Positions 7,877 through 16,846 of a stretch of 64,000 bases of DNA are shown piece after piece. This DNA comes from Dryocola sp032051265 (GTDB lineage Bacteria > Pseudomonadota > Gammaproteobacteria > Enterobacterales > Enterobacteriaceae). The notes beneath the pieces are model-generated. The model had not been told where the DNA came from. It saw only the letters and a program-made list of their open reading frames with translations, and ran no database searches. The translations under genes were made by a program, and so were the position numbers. The first letter of the stretch is position 1. Each line of letters starts with the position of its first letter. Where the stretch lies: NCBI GenBank assembly GCA_032051265.1, contig DAMBYU010000002.1:62001-126000 (forward strand), read 5' to 3'.

Positions 7877-9379
7877 TCATGCGGTGGCGGTTTTCTTAGC
7901 GGATTCGGCTTCGTCACTGAGCGTCATGCGGTTCAGTTTCGGTGCGATGGCAAACATCAGCACGGCGATAACTGCGGTAGCAATACCAATCTGCATGAAG
8001 ACATGACCGTACACCACCAGGGATTGCAGCGGATCGGTCACATTCTCTGGCACGGCCATCAGGTTCGCCACTTTACCGGCGATGATCGCAGCGCCTGCGG
8101 TAGTCAGGAACCAGCTGCCCATAATAAAGCCCATCAGACGCTGTGGCACCAGTTGGGCAACCATGGCCAGACCCAGACCGGAAATCATCAGCTCACCGAT
8201 GCTCTGTAACGCATAGCTCAGGATCAACCAGCTCACGGAGACGATACCCGCATCAGAGGCAAACTTCGCGCCCACAGGGAGTACGAGGAACGCAAGGGAG
8301 CACAGCGCCATACCGATTGCGAATTTGTGCGGCATCGGCAGACGGTCGCCCATCTTGTTGTAGATAGCAGCCAGAATCGGGCTACCAATCATGATCCAGA
8401 ATGGGTTCAGCGCCTGGAACTGCTCCGGCTGGAAGGTGATACCCAAAATCGCATGCTCAACGTTACGGATAGCGAAGAAGTTCAGCGAAGTCGGCATCTG
8501 GCTGTAGAGCACGAAGAACACGATAGCCTGCACCATCAGCACGAAAGCGACGATCATTTTACGACGCGCGGAACCTTTCATCGCCACGGCTTCTTTAGCG
8601 AAGATAATCACGATGCCCAGCGCAACCAGGCCCAGGACCATGCGTGCGATACCCTGGTTATGCAGCAGCCAGGTGGCGATAACTGCCAGCACCACAACGC
8701 CCGCGATAGTCGCTATCAGCTTACCGAAGTGAACCGGTTCAAAGTCAGGTTTGGAACCGTAGTCTTTAACCCACTTCTTGCAGAACATGAAATTCACAAG
8801 CGTTATCAGCATACCCACAAAGCTTAGTGAGAAAGCCACGCTCCAGCCAAACTTCGCGGCAAGCCACGGCGTTGCCAGCATCGAGAAGAAGGAGCCGATG
8901 TTGATGGACATGTAGTACATGGTAAATGCGCCATCAAGACGCGGGTCATCTTTCTCATAGCAGGTAGAAAGCAGGGCAGACGGGTTAGCCTTAAACAGGC
9001 CGTTACCGACGGCGATAGTCGCCATGCCCATATAAACGACAGCCGCATCGTGTCCGGAGTACGCGACAAGCGCATAGCCGATAGCCAGTACGATAGTACC
9101 GAGCATAATGACACGTTTGGTGCCGAGGACTTTATCACCCAGCCAGCCGCCGATAGCCACGAGGCCATAGACCAGGGCGCTGAATGAGGAGAACAGCGTG
9201 ATGGAGTCCGCTTCGGACATCCCGAGCATTTTGACCAGATAGACGGCCATAATGCCTTGTAGGCCGTAGTAACCAAAACGCTCCCACAGTTCGATGGAGA
9301 AGATCAGATAGAACGATTTCGGTTGTTTGAAAGCGTTCAGGCTGACGCTTTCTGCTGGTTTATTGTTTGCAGTCGACAC
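7877..9379 (-). CDS. dtpA: Di-/tripeptide proton symporter DtpA
   Basis: Proton-coupled oligopeptide transporter (POT/PTR2 family) of the inner membrane that imports di- and tripeptides. The N-terminal signature IELWERFGYYGLQGIMAVYL is the ExxERFxYY motif for proton coupling, and the sequence shows about 14 hydrophobic segments. GTG at 9379 with GAGGT upstream gives 500 residues beginning VSTANNKPAESVSLNAF, equal to E. coli DtpA; the in-frame extension to 9442 lacks family similarity. Known regulation of tppB/dtpA is by EnvZ/OmpR; no OmpR site could be assigned by eye. Confidence 0.94.
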   Translation of the reverse strand: MSTANNKPAESVSLNAFKQPKSFYLIFSIELWERFGYYGLQGIMAVYLVKMLGMSEADSITLFSSFSALVYGLVAIGGWLGDKVLGTKRVIMLGTIVLAIGYALVAYSGHDAAVVYMGMATIAVGNGLFKANPSALLSTCYEKDDPRLDGAFTMYYMSINIGSFFSMLATPWLAAKFGWSVAFSLSFVGMLITLVNFMFCKKWVKDYGSKPDFEPVHFGKLIATIAGVVVLAVIATWLLHNQGIARMVLGLVALGIVIIFAKEAVAMKGSARRKMIVAFVLMVQAIVFFVLYSQMPTSLNFFAIRNVEHAILGITFQPEQFQALNPFWIMIGSPILAAIYNKMGDRLPMPHKFAIGMALCSLAFLVLPVGAKFASDAGIVSVSWLILSYALQSIGELMISGLGLAMVAQLVPQRLMGFIMGSWFLTTAGAAIIAGKVANLMAVPENVTDPLQSLVVYGHVFMQIGIATAVIAVLMFAIAPKLNRMTLSDEAESAKKTATA

Positions 9380-9995
9380 ATATACCTCTTTTTTTACATC
9401 CCACTTTAACAGGAGTTTTACCGGCGTGATGCCCGATGACATTCACTTTATTTTTATTAAGGGAGGGGGAAACGGCGGGTAATGTTCACTATCTGGAAGC
9501 ATCAGGCAAGAGGTTTGCAATACTCTGTTACATATATCCGCAGTGGAATAATGCGCTTTAAGATGAATTGTTATTCAGCGTTAAATTTTGATAATACAGA
9601 CTTTACCGAGCAAATATTTTTTACGGCAGGCAAATTTATCTCATTAAGAGATATGTTCTGCTACAAAGGCGATATTATAGTGATATGGACCAGTCATTGA
9701 TAAACATCCAGTTTAATCTATTGTGCCAGATCCCGTATAAATAACGATCGCCAGGCGTTGCTGACAATAAAATGACCAAAAATTAACAGCGTGTTATCAA
9801 AGTGATCTACGTCACAAATTTATAGAAAATTCTCATCGTAAAAAAATGATTAACCTGGTTAGTCGGTTAACAACCGCAGGATGTGTTCGTTATTAGCGGG
9901 ATTGGCGGAACAAACCGTTGATAAAAGACATATTGTTGACAGGCATATACAAATGAAGAGACAACCCGTCAGTCCCCCGACGGGAAGGCGGGGAA
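9380..9995. other. 616-base AT-rich gap between dtpA and nth
   Basis: No convincing gene. It carries the dtpA 5' region. Candidate elements are a CRP-like site (9801-9816) and two minus-strand hairpins that could end the rsx-nth transcript: CCCCG/CGGGG (9975-9993) and TTAACC/GGTTAA (9850-9870), the latter close to a minus-strand T-run (9840-9846). A 72-codon frame at 9482-9700 lacks a ribosome site and family resemblance. Confidence 0.5.
9801..9816. promoter_or_regulatory. Candidate CRP site upstream of dtpA
   Basis: AGTGATCTACGTCACA fits the CRP consensus TGTGA-N6-TCACA in 9 of 10 half-site positions and resembles the ideal TGTGATCTAGATCACA. It lies 420 bases from the dtpA start, so a distal promoter would be needed for a role at dtpA. 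Confidence 0.45.
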
Positions 9996-10631
9996 TCAGA
10001 CGTCGGTTTTATCTTTATATTCACAAAGATCTTCAATAATACATGAGCCACAGCGCGGCTTGCGGGCAACACAGGTATAACGGCCATGCAAAATCAACCA
10101 GTGGTGGCAGTCAACTTTAAATGCTGCCGGAACGACGTTAAGCAGCTTTTCTTCCACCTGCTCAACGTTTTTGCCCGGGGCAAAGTTCGTGCGGTTACAG
10201 ACGCGGAAAATATGGGTATCTACGGCGATAGTTGGCCACCCGAAAGCGGTGTTCAGCACTACGTTGGCAGTTTTGCGGCCTACGCCCGGCAGCGCTTCCA
10301 GCGCCGCCCGGTCTTCCGGCACTTCACCCTGGTGAAGCTCCAGTAATCTGCGGCAGGTTTTAATCACGTTTTCCGCTTTGCTGTTAAACAGGCCAATGGT
10401 TTTGATGTAAGCCTTCACGCCTTCCACCCCCAAATCAAGTATCGCCTGCGGCGTATTAGCTACAGGATAAAGCTTCGCGGTAGCCTTATTGACGCTCACA
10501 TCCGTTGCCTGCGCGGAAAGCAGTACGGCGATCAACAACTCGAAAGGAGAGCTGAACTGTAATTCAGTAGTGGGATGAGGATTGTTATCACGCAGACGCG
10601 TGAGGATTTCCAGCCGCTTAGCTTTATTCAT
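9996..10631 (-). CDS. nth: Endonuclease III (Nth) DNA glycosylase/AP lyase
   Basis: Base-excision repair enzyme removing oxidised pyrimidines and cleaving the abasic site. At 211 residues it matches E. coli Nth. The helix-hairpin-helix with the catalytic Lys is LPGVGRKTANVVLNTAF, and the catalytic Asp lies in AVDTHIFRV. The [4Fe-4S] ligands are seen near the C-terminus as C-x6-C-x2-C-x5-C in CVARKPRCGSCIIEDLC. It is the last gene of the rsx operon, 9 bases after rsxE, as in E. coli. Confidence 0.97.
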   Translation of the reverse strand: MNKAKRLEILTRLRDNNPHPTTELQFSSPFELLIAVLLSAQATDVSVNKATAKLYPVANTPQAILDLGVEGVKAYIKTIGLFNSKAENVIKTCRRLLELHQGEVPEDRAALEALPGVGRKTANVVLNTAFGWPTIAVDTHIFRVCNRTNFAPGKNVEQVEEKLLNVVPAAFKVDCHHWLILHGRYTCVARKPRCGSCIIEDLCEYKDKTDV

Positions 10632-10640
10632 TTTGTTTCC

Positions 10641-11327
10641 TTATGCTTGCTCTGTATTTCCTTTCACAGCCACGCTTTTAGCGGCTCGACGGGCTTTCAT
10701 CTTTTCATCGATAAGATATTTTACCGCCAGCATTAGGCCGAGGCCAATAAAGGCGCCCGGCGGCAACATAGCCAGCAGAAAAGGCGTATCCGTATGGAAA
10801 ACCTCAATGCGCAGGACCTTAGCCCAGCTGCCGAGTAAACTGTCCGCGCCATCAAACAGCGTGCCGTTACCAAGAATTTCACGCAGGGAACCCAGCACGA
10901 ACATTGCGCTGGTCGCCCCGAGGCCAATAGCAAAGCCGTCAAGGGCGGCCAGCGGTACGCTATTCTTTGCGGCAAAGGCTTCCGCACGCCCAATCACGAT
11001 GCAGTTGGTAACAATCAGCGGGATAAAGATGCCAAGCGACTGATAGAGCCCAAACGCATAGGCGTTGATAAGCATCTGCACGGTGCTGACCACCGAGGCG
11101 ATAATCATCACATACACAGGAATACGTATTTCTGCAGGCACCCAGCGGCGCAGAGCAGAAACGGCAACGTTGGTTAAGGTCAGTACCAGCGTGGTTGCCA
11201 GACCTAGGCCCAGGGCATTCGTCGCCGTAGACGTGACGGCAAGCAGTGGGCAAAGCCCCAGTAGCTGTACGAGGGCCGAGTTATTCTTCCACAGGCCCTG
11301 CACCAGAATATCTTTTACATCACTCAT
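10641..11327 (-). CDS. rsxE: Electron transport complex subunit RsxE
   Basis: Integral membrane subunit of the Rsx (Rnf-type) complex, which in E. coli keeps SoxR reduced using NAD(P)H and the ion gradient. The 228-residue protein has about six hydrophobic segments of the RnfA/RnfE-NqrD/E fold (WKNNSALVQLLGLCPLLAVT at the N-terminus is homologous to the start of RsxA). Its ATG overlaps the rsxG stop by 4 bases, indicating translational coupling. A basic C-terminal tail follows the last helix (DEKMKARRAAKSVAVK). Confidence 0.95.
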   Translation of the reverse strand: MSDVKDILVQGLWKNNSALVQLLGLCPLLAVTSTATNALGLGLATTLVLTLTNVAVSALRRWVPAEIRIPVYVMIIASVVSTVQMLINAYAFGLYQSLGIFIPLIVTNCIVIGRAEAFAAKNSVPLAALDGFAIGLGATSAMFVLGSLREILGNGTLFDGADSLLGSWAKVLRIEVFHTDTPFLLAMLPPGAFIGLGLMLAVKYLIDEKMKARRAAKSVAVKGNTEQA

Positions 11328-11950
11328 GGTTGCGCTCCACAGGATGATAATTGCGCCAGACGCGGCGGCAGCGTTTCAGCGAAAAGCCCCGCGCGCTTGA
11401 CCGCGTTAACCACCGCACGCGGCGTTATGGTCGCGCCGGTAAACTGATCGAACTGCCCGCCATCTTTCTTCACCGCCCAGCTGGCGTCATCCATACCCTG
11501 AATGGTTTTACCGGAGAAGTGGGTGATCCAGTCGCTCAGGCGGAGCTCGATTTTATCGCCAAGACCCGGCGTCTCATGATGTTCAGTGACGCGGGTGCCC
11601 AGCACTTTTCCGTGGAAATCCGCGCCAACCAGCAGTTGAATAGCGCCGGAATAGCCGTCAGGGGCCGTCGTTTCCATTACAACAGCCACCGGCTTATCAT
11701 CCTTGCGTGCAACATACACACGGCGCTCGCCCGCGCCTGACTGCGGATCGTTGACAAGAAGACAGCTCTGCTGAATGTCGTTATCGTACATGTCGGCAGG
11801 TAAAACCTGGTCAAAAAGTATTTTTTGCTGCAGCGCCGCCTGACGAGCGATAGTCGGTTTCGTCAGCTCGTTAACTACCGCAGTCAGGCCGGTTGCCAGA
11901 GCGGCAAAAATAGCCAGCGTGACGCCATGTTTTTGCATTGTTTTCAGCAT
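11324..11950 (-). CDS. rsxG: Electron transport complex flavoprotein subunit RsxG
   Basis: Membrane-anchored periplasmic flavoprotein of the Rsx complex, 208 residues. One N-terminal hydrophobic helix (about residues 10-27) is followed by an FMN-binding domain. The motif FTGATITPRAVV near residue 177 contains the Thr to which FMN is covalently attached by ApbE in RnfG/NqrC proteins. The usual SGAT is here TGAT, keeping the acceptor Thr. It lies 9 bases after rsxD and overlaps rsxE. Confidence 0.95.
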   Translation of the reverse strand: MLKTMQKHGVTLAIFAALATGLTAVVNELTKPTIARQAALQQKILFDQVLPADMYDNDIQQSCLLVNDPQSGAGERRVYVARKDDKPVAVVMETTAPDGYSGAIQLLVGADFHGKVLGTRVTEHHETPGLGDKIELRLSDWITHFSGKTIQGMDDASWAVKKDGGQFDQFTGATITPRAVVNAVKRAGLFAETLPPRLAQLSSCGAQP

Positions 11951-11959
11951 GACGACTCC

Positions 11960-13012
11960 TTAACGATGGCCGTAGACGCGCGGACGGGTGTAGTAATCAA
12001 TCAGCGGCACGGTAATATTCGCCAGCAGCACCGCAAACGCCACCCCGTCCGGGTAGCCGCCCCAGGTACGAATCAGCCACACCAGCAGGCCTGCCAGCGC
12101 GCCAAAGAGCAAACGTCCACGGTTGGTTGTCGAGGCGGTAACCGGATCGGTAAGAATAAAGAATGCCCCGAACATCGTCGCGCCTGAGAAAAGATGAATG
12201 ACAGGCGAAACGCATTTCTCCGGTGAAAATATCCAGCCGAGAGTCGCGCAAACGGCCAGCGCCAGCAGGAAACTGACCGGGATATGCCAGCGGATCGTAC
12301 CGCGCCAGAGCAGGAACGCGCCACCCGCCAGAAACGCCACGTTAATCCACTGCCAGCCAAGCCCGGCCAGCACGCCGCTATAAATTGGCGTATTGAGCAA
12401 ATCCGCAGCCGGATGGCCGGCGCGAACGCCCGTTTTAAAGGTATCAAGCGGCGTAGCCTGGCTTATACCGTCCACGCCGATGCGCAGCTGCGTCATGGTA
12501 TCGCCCAGCGCCGTGCTGCCGGTGAAGATAACATGCAGAACTTCGCTGATACCCGGGATCGTCGCGGCAATAGACTGCGGCGGCAACCACGATGTCATTT
12601 GCACCGGAAAGGCAATTAGCAGGACAACATAGCCAATCATCGCCGGATTAAAGGGGTTGTGGCCCAGACCGCCATAAAGCTGCTTGGCGATAATCACCGC
12701 AAAAACTGTCCCGAGGATCACCATCCACCACGGGGCGAGAGGGGGAATACTGATCCCCAGCAACAGGCCGGTCAGCGCGGCTGAGTTATCACTAAGCGTC
12801 AGACGCAGCGACTGTTTGCGCAGCTTCACCACCAGAGCTTCAGCGGCAACCGCGCTGAGCATGCCAAGCGCAATCTGAATCAGGCTGCCCCAGCCAAACC
12901 AGAAGCACAGCGCCGCGATGCCCGGCAAGGCGGCACAGCAAACCTGCAGCATGATCCTGGAGGTGCTGCGCTGGTTATGGGTATAAGGAGAGCTTGCGAT
13001 TTTAAAAACCAT
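11960..13012 (-). CDS. rsxD: Electron transport complex subunit RsxD
   Basis: Multi-span membrane flavoprotein of the Rsx complex, 350 residues (E. coli 352). Nine or so hydrophobic segments are visible. Thr187 in DGISQATPLDTF occupies the position of the covalent FMN threonine of RnfD/RsxD. FGALAGLLVWLIRTWGGYPDGVAFAVLLANITVPLID near the C-terminus is typical of the NqrB/RnfD fold. The ATG follows the rsxC stop without a gap, so the genes are coupled. Confidence 0.95.
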   Translation of the reverse strand: MVFKIASSPYTHNQRSTSRIMLQVCCAALPGIAALCFWFGWGSLIQIALGMLSAVAAEALVVKLRKQSLRLTLSDNSAALTGLLLGISIPPLAPWWMVILGTVFAVIIAKQLYGGLGHNPFNPAMIGYVVLLIAFPVQMTSWLPPQSIAATIPGISEVLHVIFTGSTALGDTMTQLRIGVDGISQATPLDTFKTGVRAGHPAADLLNTPIYSGVLAGLGWQWINVAFLAGGAFLLWRGTIRWHIPVSFLLALAVCATLGWIFSPEKCVSPVIHLFSGATMFGAFFILTDPVTASTTNRGRLLFGALAGLLVWLIRTWGGYPDGVAFAVLLANITVPLIDYYTRPRVYGHR

Positions 13013-14968
13013 TTAATCCTCTGGCGCCATCTGCTGAGCGGCTTTACGAGCCTGTACGCGGGCAATGGCCGCAGCGACAGCCGCTTTTCTTGGGTCTTGT
13101 TCTTCTGTGGAATCCGCCTCGTTGGCTTTTTCCTGTTGCGCAAGCTTGCGTGCTTTGGCGCGAGCGATAGCGGCTTCGACGGCGGCTTTGCGCGGATCGA
13201 CCGGCTCGGCTGACACAGCTTCTTCGGCTGGCGCACCGTTTGCCTGAGCAAGCTTGCGTGCTTTGGCACGAGCGATAGCGGCTTCGACGGCGGCTTTACG
13301 CGGATCGGCAGCTACCGTTTCAGCGGCTTCCTTCTGCTGCGCTTTTTCAGCCTGTTTCGCGCGCGCCTGGGCTTTACGGGCTTCGCGTGCGGCGATCGTC
13401 TCGCTGTTATCCGGTTTGCTTCCGGCTTGTACAATTATCGGTTCGTTGCTGTGGGCTTTCTTGCTTTTCACGCGGGCGAGCGCAGCCTGAATCGCATCGT
13501 TATCTTTGCCCGTGGGCTGGACTGCCGCCTGCTTGTGGCGCTCAAGGCGCGCTGCTTTTTCACGTTCCAGACGGGCCTGGCGCGCTTCAAAGCGTGCTTT
13601 GGCTTCTGCTGTGCGTTTCGCTTCCAGCGCAATCTCGCGGATCTCTGCTTTTTCCTGGCGGAAATACTGCACCAGCGGAATATTACTTGGGCAAACGTAA
13701 GCGCAGGCGCCGCACTCAATACAGTCTTTAAGGTTGTGCGCGGTGGCTTTGTCGTGCTGCTGGCCTTTGCTGAACCAGTACAGCTGCTGCGGAAGCAGGT
13801 CCGCCGGACAGGCGTCCGCACAGGCGCTACAGCGAATGCAGCTTTGCTCTTCCTGCGCCTCGCCCATTTCGTTTGCCGAAGGGGCCAGCAGGCAGTTGGT
13901 AATTTTCACCACCGGAACGTCAAGCCAGGGCAGGCAAAAGCCCATCAGCGGACCGCCCATAATGACCTGCTGGTCGTGAGCTGGACGGAAGCCGGCGAAA
14001 TCTAACAGATGGCGAACCGGTGTTCCCAGACGCGCCCAGACGTTGCCAGGCTGAGCAACGGCTTCACCCGTTAAGGTCACCACGCGTTCGGTCAGCGGCT
14101 CGCCGTCAATAATCGCGCGTTTTACCGCATAAGCCGTACCGACGTTCTGCATCAGTACGCCGATATCTGAAGAGCGCCCGCCGTGCGGAACCTGTTTGCC
14201 CGTGAGGATTTGCGTCAGCTGTTTTGCGCCGCCAGAAGGATATTTAGTTGGAACCACGCGTAGCTGAATATCGTGAGTGTCGACCAGCACCGCGCGCAGC
14301 ATGGAAATCGCCTGCGGCTTGTTATCTTCAATCCCGATTAACACGCGCTGCGGTTGCAAAATATGGGCAAGAATGCGAATGCCTTCGACAATCTGCGCCG
14401 CGCAGTCCTGCATCAGGCGGTCGTCCGCGGTGATGTACGGCTCGCATTCGGCGGCGTTAATAATCAGCGTATCGATTTTATCGCTGCCGCCCAGCAATTT
14501 ATTCCCGGTCGGGAAGCCTGCGCCGCCCAGGCCCGCAACGCCGTACTGGTGAATGCGTTCGATTAAGTCCTCGCGGCTGCGGCTGCGGTAATCAGCCCAG
14601 CCGTCCCGGTCAATCCAGCTATCTTCACCGTCGGCGTCGATAATAACGCTCAGCTCGGCAAGCGCAGAAGGGTGCGCCGTGGAATGCGGCGCTATTGCCG
14701 TAACCGTACCTGACGTTGGCGCATGCACCGGCAGCATTCTGCCGCGTCCTTTGGTCAACGGCTGGCCACGCAACACAAAGTCACCGGCTTTCACGCACAG
14801 CTCGCCCTCAGCGCCGATATGCTGCTTGAGAGGAAGAACAAGCTGTTTAGGCAAGGGGACCTGGCGCAACGGCGTGCCGTTAGACTGGCTTTTCATCTCC
14901 GGTGGATGAATACCGCCGTCGAAGTCCCAGATCCGCTCTTTATTAAAACGTTTGAAGAAATTAAGCAT
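13013..14968 (-). CDS. rsxC: Electron transport complex iron-sulfur subunit RsxC
   Basis: NADH/flavin and Fe-S subunit of the Rsx complex. ATG at 14968 gives 651 residues beginning MLNFFKRFNKERIWDFDGGIH, aligned with E. coli RsxC; it overlaps the rsxB end by 8 bases. The NADH/FMN region includes GVAGLGGAGFPTG and ECEPYITADDR. Two [4Fe-4S] motifs follow: CIRCSACADACP and CIECGACAYVCPSNIP. The C-terminal third is Ala/Arg/Lys-rich helix ending in three tandem units starting DPRKAAVEAAIARAKARK. E. coli K-12 RsxC has more of these units and is about 740 residues. Confidence 0.95.
   Translation of the reverse strand: MLNFFKRFNKERIWDFDGGIHPPEMKSQSNGTPLRQVPLPKQLVLPLKQHIGAEGELCVKAGDFVLRGQPLTKGRGRMLPVHAPTSGTVTAIAPHSTAHPSALAELSVIIDADGEDSWIDRDGWADYRSRSREDLIERIHQYGVAGLGGAGFPTGNKLLGGSDKIDTLIINAAECEPYITADDRLMQDCAAQIVEGIRILAHILQPQRVLIGIEDNKPQAISMLRAVLVDTHDIQLRVVPTKYPSGGAKQLTQILTGKQVPHGGRSSDIGVLMQNVGTAYAVKRAIIDGEPLTERVVTLTGEAVAQPGNVWARLGTPVRHLLDFAGFRPAHDQQVIMGGPLMGFCLPWLDVPVVKITNCLLAPSANEMGEAQEEQSCIRCSACADACPADLLPQQLYWFSKGQQHDKATAHNLKDCIECGACAYVCPSNIPLVQYFRQEKAEIREIALEAKRTAEAKARFEARQARLEREKAARLERHKQAAVQPTGKDNDAIQAALARVKSKKAHSNEPIIVQAGSKPDNSETIAAREARKAQARAKQAEKAQQKEAAETVAADPRKAAVEAAIARAKARKLAQANGAPAEEAVSAEPVDPRKAAVEAAIARAKARKLAQQEKANEADSTEEQDPRKAAVAAAIARVQARKAAQQMAPED
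13024..13318 (-). repeat. In-frame tandem repeats at the rsxC 3' end
   Basis: Three units encode DPRKAAVEAAIARAKARKLAQ, the same again, and DPRKAAVAAAIARVQARKAAQ, separated by acidic linkers of about 12-18 residues. The DNA of the first two units is nearly identical (GCGAGCGATAGCGGCTTCGA appears twice). Copy number varies among enterobacterial RsxC proteins, probably through recombination. Confidence 0.8.
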
Positions 14969-15539
14969 GTTGCTCCACCGGAATATTACGTACCGGAATG
15001 GTCTGGAGATCCCATTTCCAACTCTCAGTGGTGGTGGCGACCGGGACAAGATCGATACAGCTTGTCGGGCAAGGGTCCACACACAGGTTGCAGCCGGTGC
15101 AAAGGTCGCTCATCACGGTGTGCATAGCGCGCGTTGCGCCCACGATGGCATCGACAGGGCAGGCCTGGATGCATTTCGTGCAGCCGATGCAGTTGGCTTC
15201 GTCAATTACCGCCAGCATGCGCACGGGAGCAAGCGCCGCTTCATCGCCTTCGATAGGCTGTGGTTCGACGTTCAGCAGGGTAGCAATTTTTTGCATCACC
15301 GCTTCGCCGCCGGGGGCGCAGAGGTTTATTTTTGCGCCGTTATTTCCCACCGCCTCTGCATACGGGCGGCAGCCGGGATAACCACATTGTCCGCACTGGC
15401 TTTGCGGCAGCAATTCTTCGATTTTCTCGACAACAGGGTCTTCTTCAACGGCGAAGCGGCGCGAGGCATACCCCAGTATCAGGCCAAAGGCCAGACCCAG
15501 CAGGGCAATCGCGATAACAGCAATCCATACGGTACTCAT
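14961..15539 (-). CDS. rsxB: Electron transport complex ferredoxin subunit RsxB
   Basis: Iron-sulfur subunit of 192 residues. An N-terminal membrane helix (about residues 5-26) is followed by a 4Fe-4S domain CGQCGYPGCRPYAEAV and two ferredoxin-type motifs: CIGCTKCIQACPVDAIVG and CTGCNLCVDPCPTSCI. It passes electrons inside the Rsx complex at the cytoplasmic membrane. Its ATG shares one base with the rsxA stop (TGATG), and its end overlaps rsxC, so translation is coupled in both directions. Confidence 0.96.
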   Translation of the reverse strand: MSTVWIAVIAIALLGLAFGLILGYASRRFAVEEDPVVEKIEELLPQSQCGQCGYPGCRPYAEAVGNNGAKINLCAPGGEAVMQKIATLLNVEPQPIEGDEAALAPVRMLAVIDEANCIGCTKCIQACPVDAIVGATRAMHTVMSDLCTGCNLCVDPCPTSCIDLVPVATTTESWKWDLQTIPVRNIPVEQHA

Positions 15540-16120
15540 CAGAACTTCACCAGCCCGCTAAAGCCCATAAAGGCCAGAGACATTAAACCGGCGGTAACCA
15601 GGGCAATAGCATTACCTTTGAACGGCGCCGGCACGTCAGAGACGGCGAGGCGTTCACGAATCGCCGCGAACAGCACCATCACCAGCGAAAAACCAATCGC
15701 CGCGGAGAAACCATACAACGCAGACTGCAGAAAGTTATGGCCGAGGTTGATGTTTAACAGCGCCACGCCCAGCACCGCGCAGTTGGTGGTGATAAGCGGT
15801 AAAAATATGCCTAATAAGCGATAAAGCGCAGGGCTGGTTTTTCTGACCACCATCTCAGTAAACTGCACCACGACGGCGATAACCAGAATAAAAGCAAGGG
15901 TGCGCAGATAGACCAAATCCAGAGGGATCAGGATCAGGTCATTAATAACCCAGGCGCAAATGGAGGCCAGGGTTAATACGAAGGTGGTCGCAAGCCCCAT
16001 GCCGATAGCCGTCTCCAGTTTTTTGGAAACGCCCATAAACGGGCACAGCCCCAGAAATTTCACCAGCACGAAGTTGTTGACCAGCACCGTACCAACAAAG
16101 AGCAGCAAATAATCTGTCAT
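15539..16120 (-). CDS. rsxA: Electron transport complex subunit RsxA
   Basis: First gene of the rsxABCDGE-nth operon. The 193-residue membrane protein begins MTDYLLLFVGTVLVNNFVLV, nearly identical to E. coli RsxA, with six hydrophobic segments of the RnfA/NqrE fold and the conserved GLCPFMGVSKK loop holding a Cys. ATG at 16120 with AGGTTT upstream is chosen; an in-frame TTG two codons earlier is less likely. RsxA and RsxE form the membrane core around a [2Fe-2S] centre in Rnf/NQR relatives. Confidence 0.96.
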   Translation of the reverse strand: MTDYLLLFVGTVLVNNFVLVKFLGLCPFMGVSKKLETAIGMGLATTFVLTLASICAWVINDLILIPLDLVYLRTLAFILVIAVVVQFTEMVVRKTSPALYRLLGIFLPLITTNCAVLGVALLNINLGHNFLQSALYGFSAAIGFSLVMVLFAAIRERLAVSDVPAPFKGNAIALVTAGLMSLAFMGFSGLVKF

Positions 16121-16196
16121 TTTCAAACCTGAAACAAAAAAAGCCGTACATTATCGGCGAAAAAACAAGCGACGACAACAGGATATTTAAGGACGA

Positions 16197-16637
16197 TCAC
16201 GAATTAATAAAAGTTTGCTTTACGCGCTGCGAGCGTCTGAGGTAAGGCACCAGTAAGGAAGCTGCGAGCAGCGGGAACAAAAGCTGGCGCAGGGCGAGCT
16301 CGTCGCTGACCGGAGAGAAGGCAAAGGCTTTAAGGGCCAACAGCACCGAAATCAGCAGCCAAAGAATATAATGACGCACAACTTTTTTGCGGCGTTTGAA
16401 AAATGCCACGGTCAGCCAGACGGTATAACCCCACATGGCAATGGCGCAGGCCACTGAGAAGTACCAGAACAGCACCATATTGTGCCCCTGGGCATACATT
16501 AAGCGATGGCTTTCAGGAGAGATAAGCATCATTAAATAGATGACCAGCGCGATGGAGCTGCTGAGCAAAGTCAGCAGAAGCCAGGCGAGAGGGGCAATAA
16601 GCCAGCCTGCAATACGCGGCGCTTGCGTGGTAGTCAT
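16197..16637 (-). CDS. ydgK: DUF2569 inner-membrane protein YdgK
   Basis: Membrane protein of 146 residues with four hydrophobic segments (about residues 12-36, 50-72, 85-103 and 108-126). GGGAGG lies just upstream of ATG 16637, which decides this start over an upstream TTG. It corresponds to E. coli YdgK, found upstream of rsxA in the same orientation. Function is unknown. Confidence 0.88.
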   Translation of the reverse strand: MTTTQAPRIAGWLIAPLAWLLLTLLSSSIALVIYLMMLISPESHRLMYAQGHNMVLFWYFSVACAIAMWGYTVWLTVAFFKRRKKVVRHYILWLLISVLLALKAFAFSPVSDELALRQLLFPLLAASLLVPYLRRSQRVKQTFINS

Positions 16638-16846
16638 GTAGCCTCCCGAATGCAAAATAACGAAATGCGTTTCTTATGTGCGACATAAGGCGGGGGGATT
16701 ATAAGACTTTTTACGCGTAATGCTACCCGCAAGCGGTTACACAACGTAACGCCAGGCGGATTTCGGTACAGGGCAGAGATAAAAGGCGGCCGCCTGAAAC
16801 CAGTTCGGCACGGCGATAATAAGCCGCCTGATTTATCATGATTTAC

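Noticed and set aside
9482..9700. 72-codon + strand frame in the dtpA-nth gap
   Set aside because: AT-rich, no Shine-Dalgarno, no similarity recognised; length is within chance expectation.
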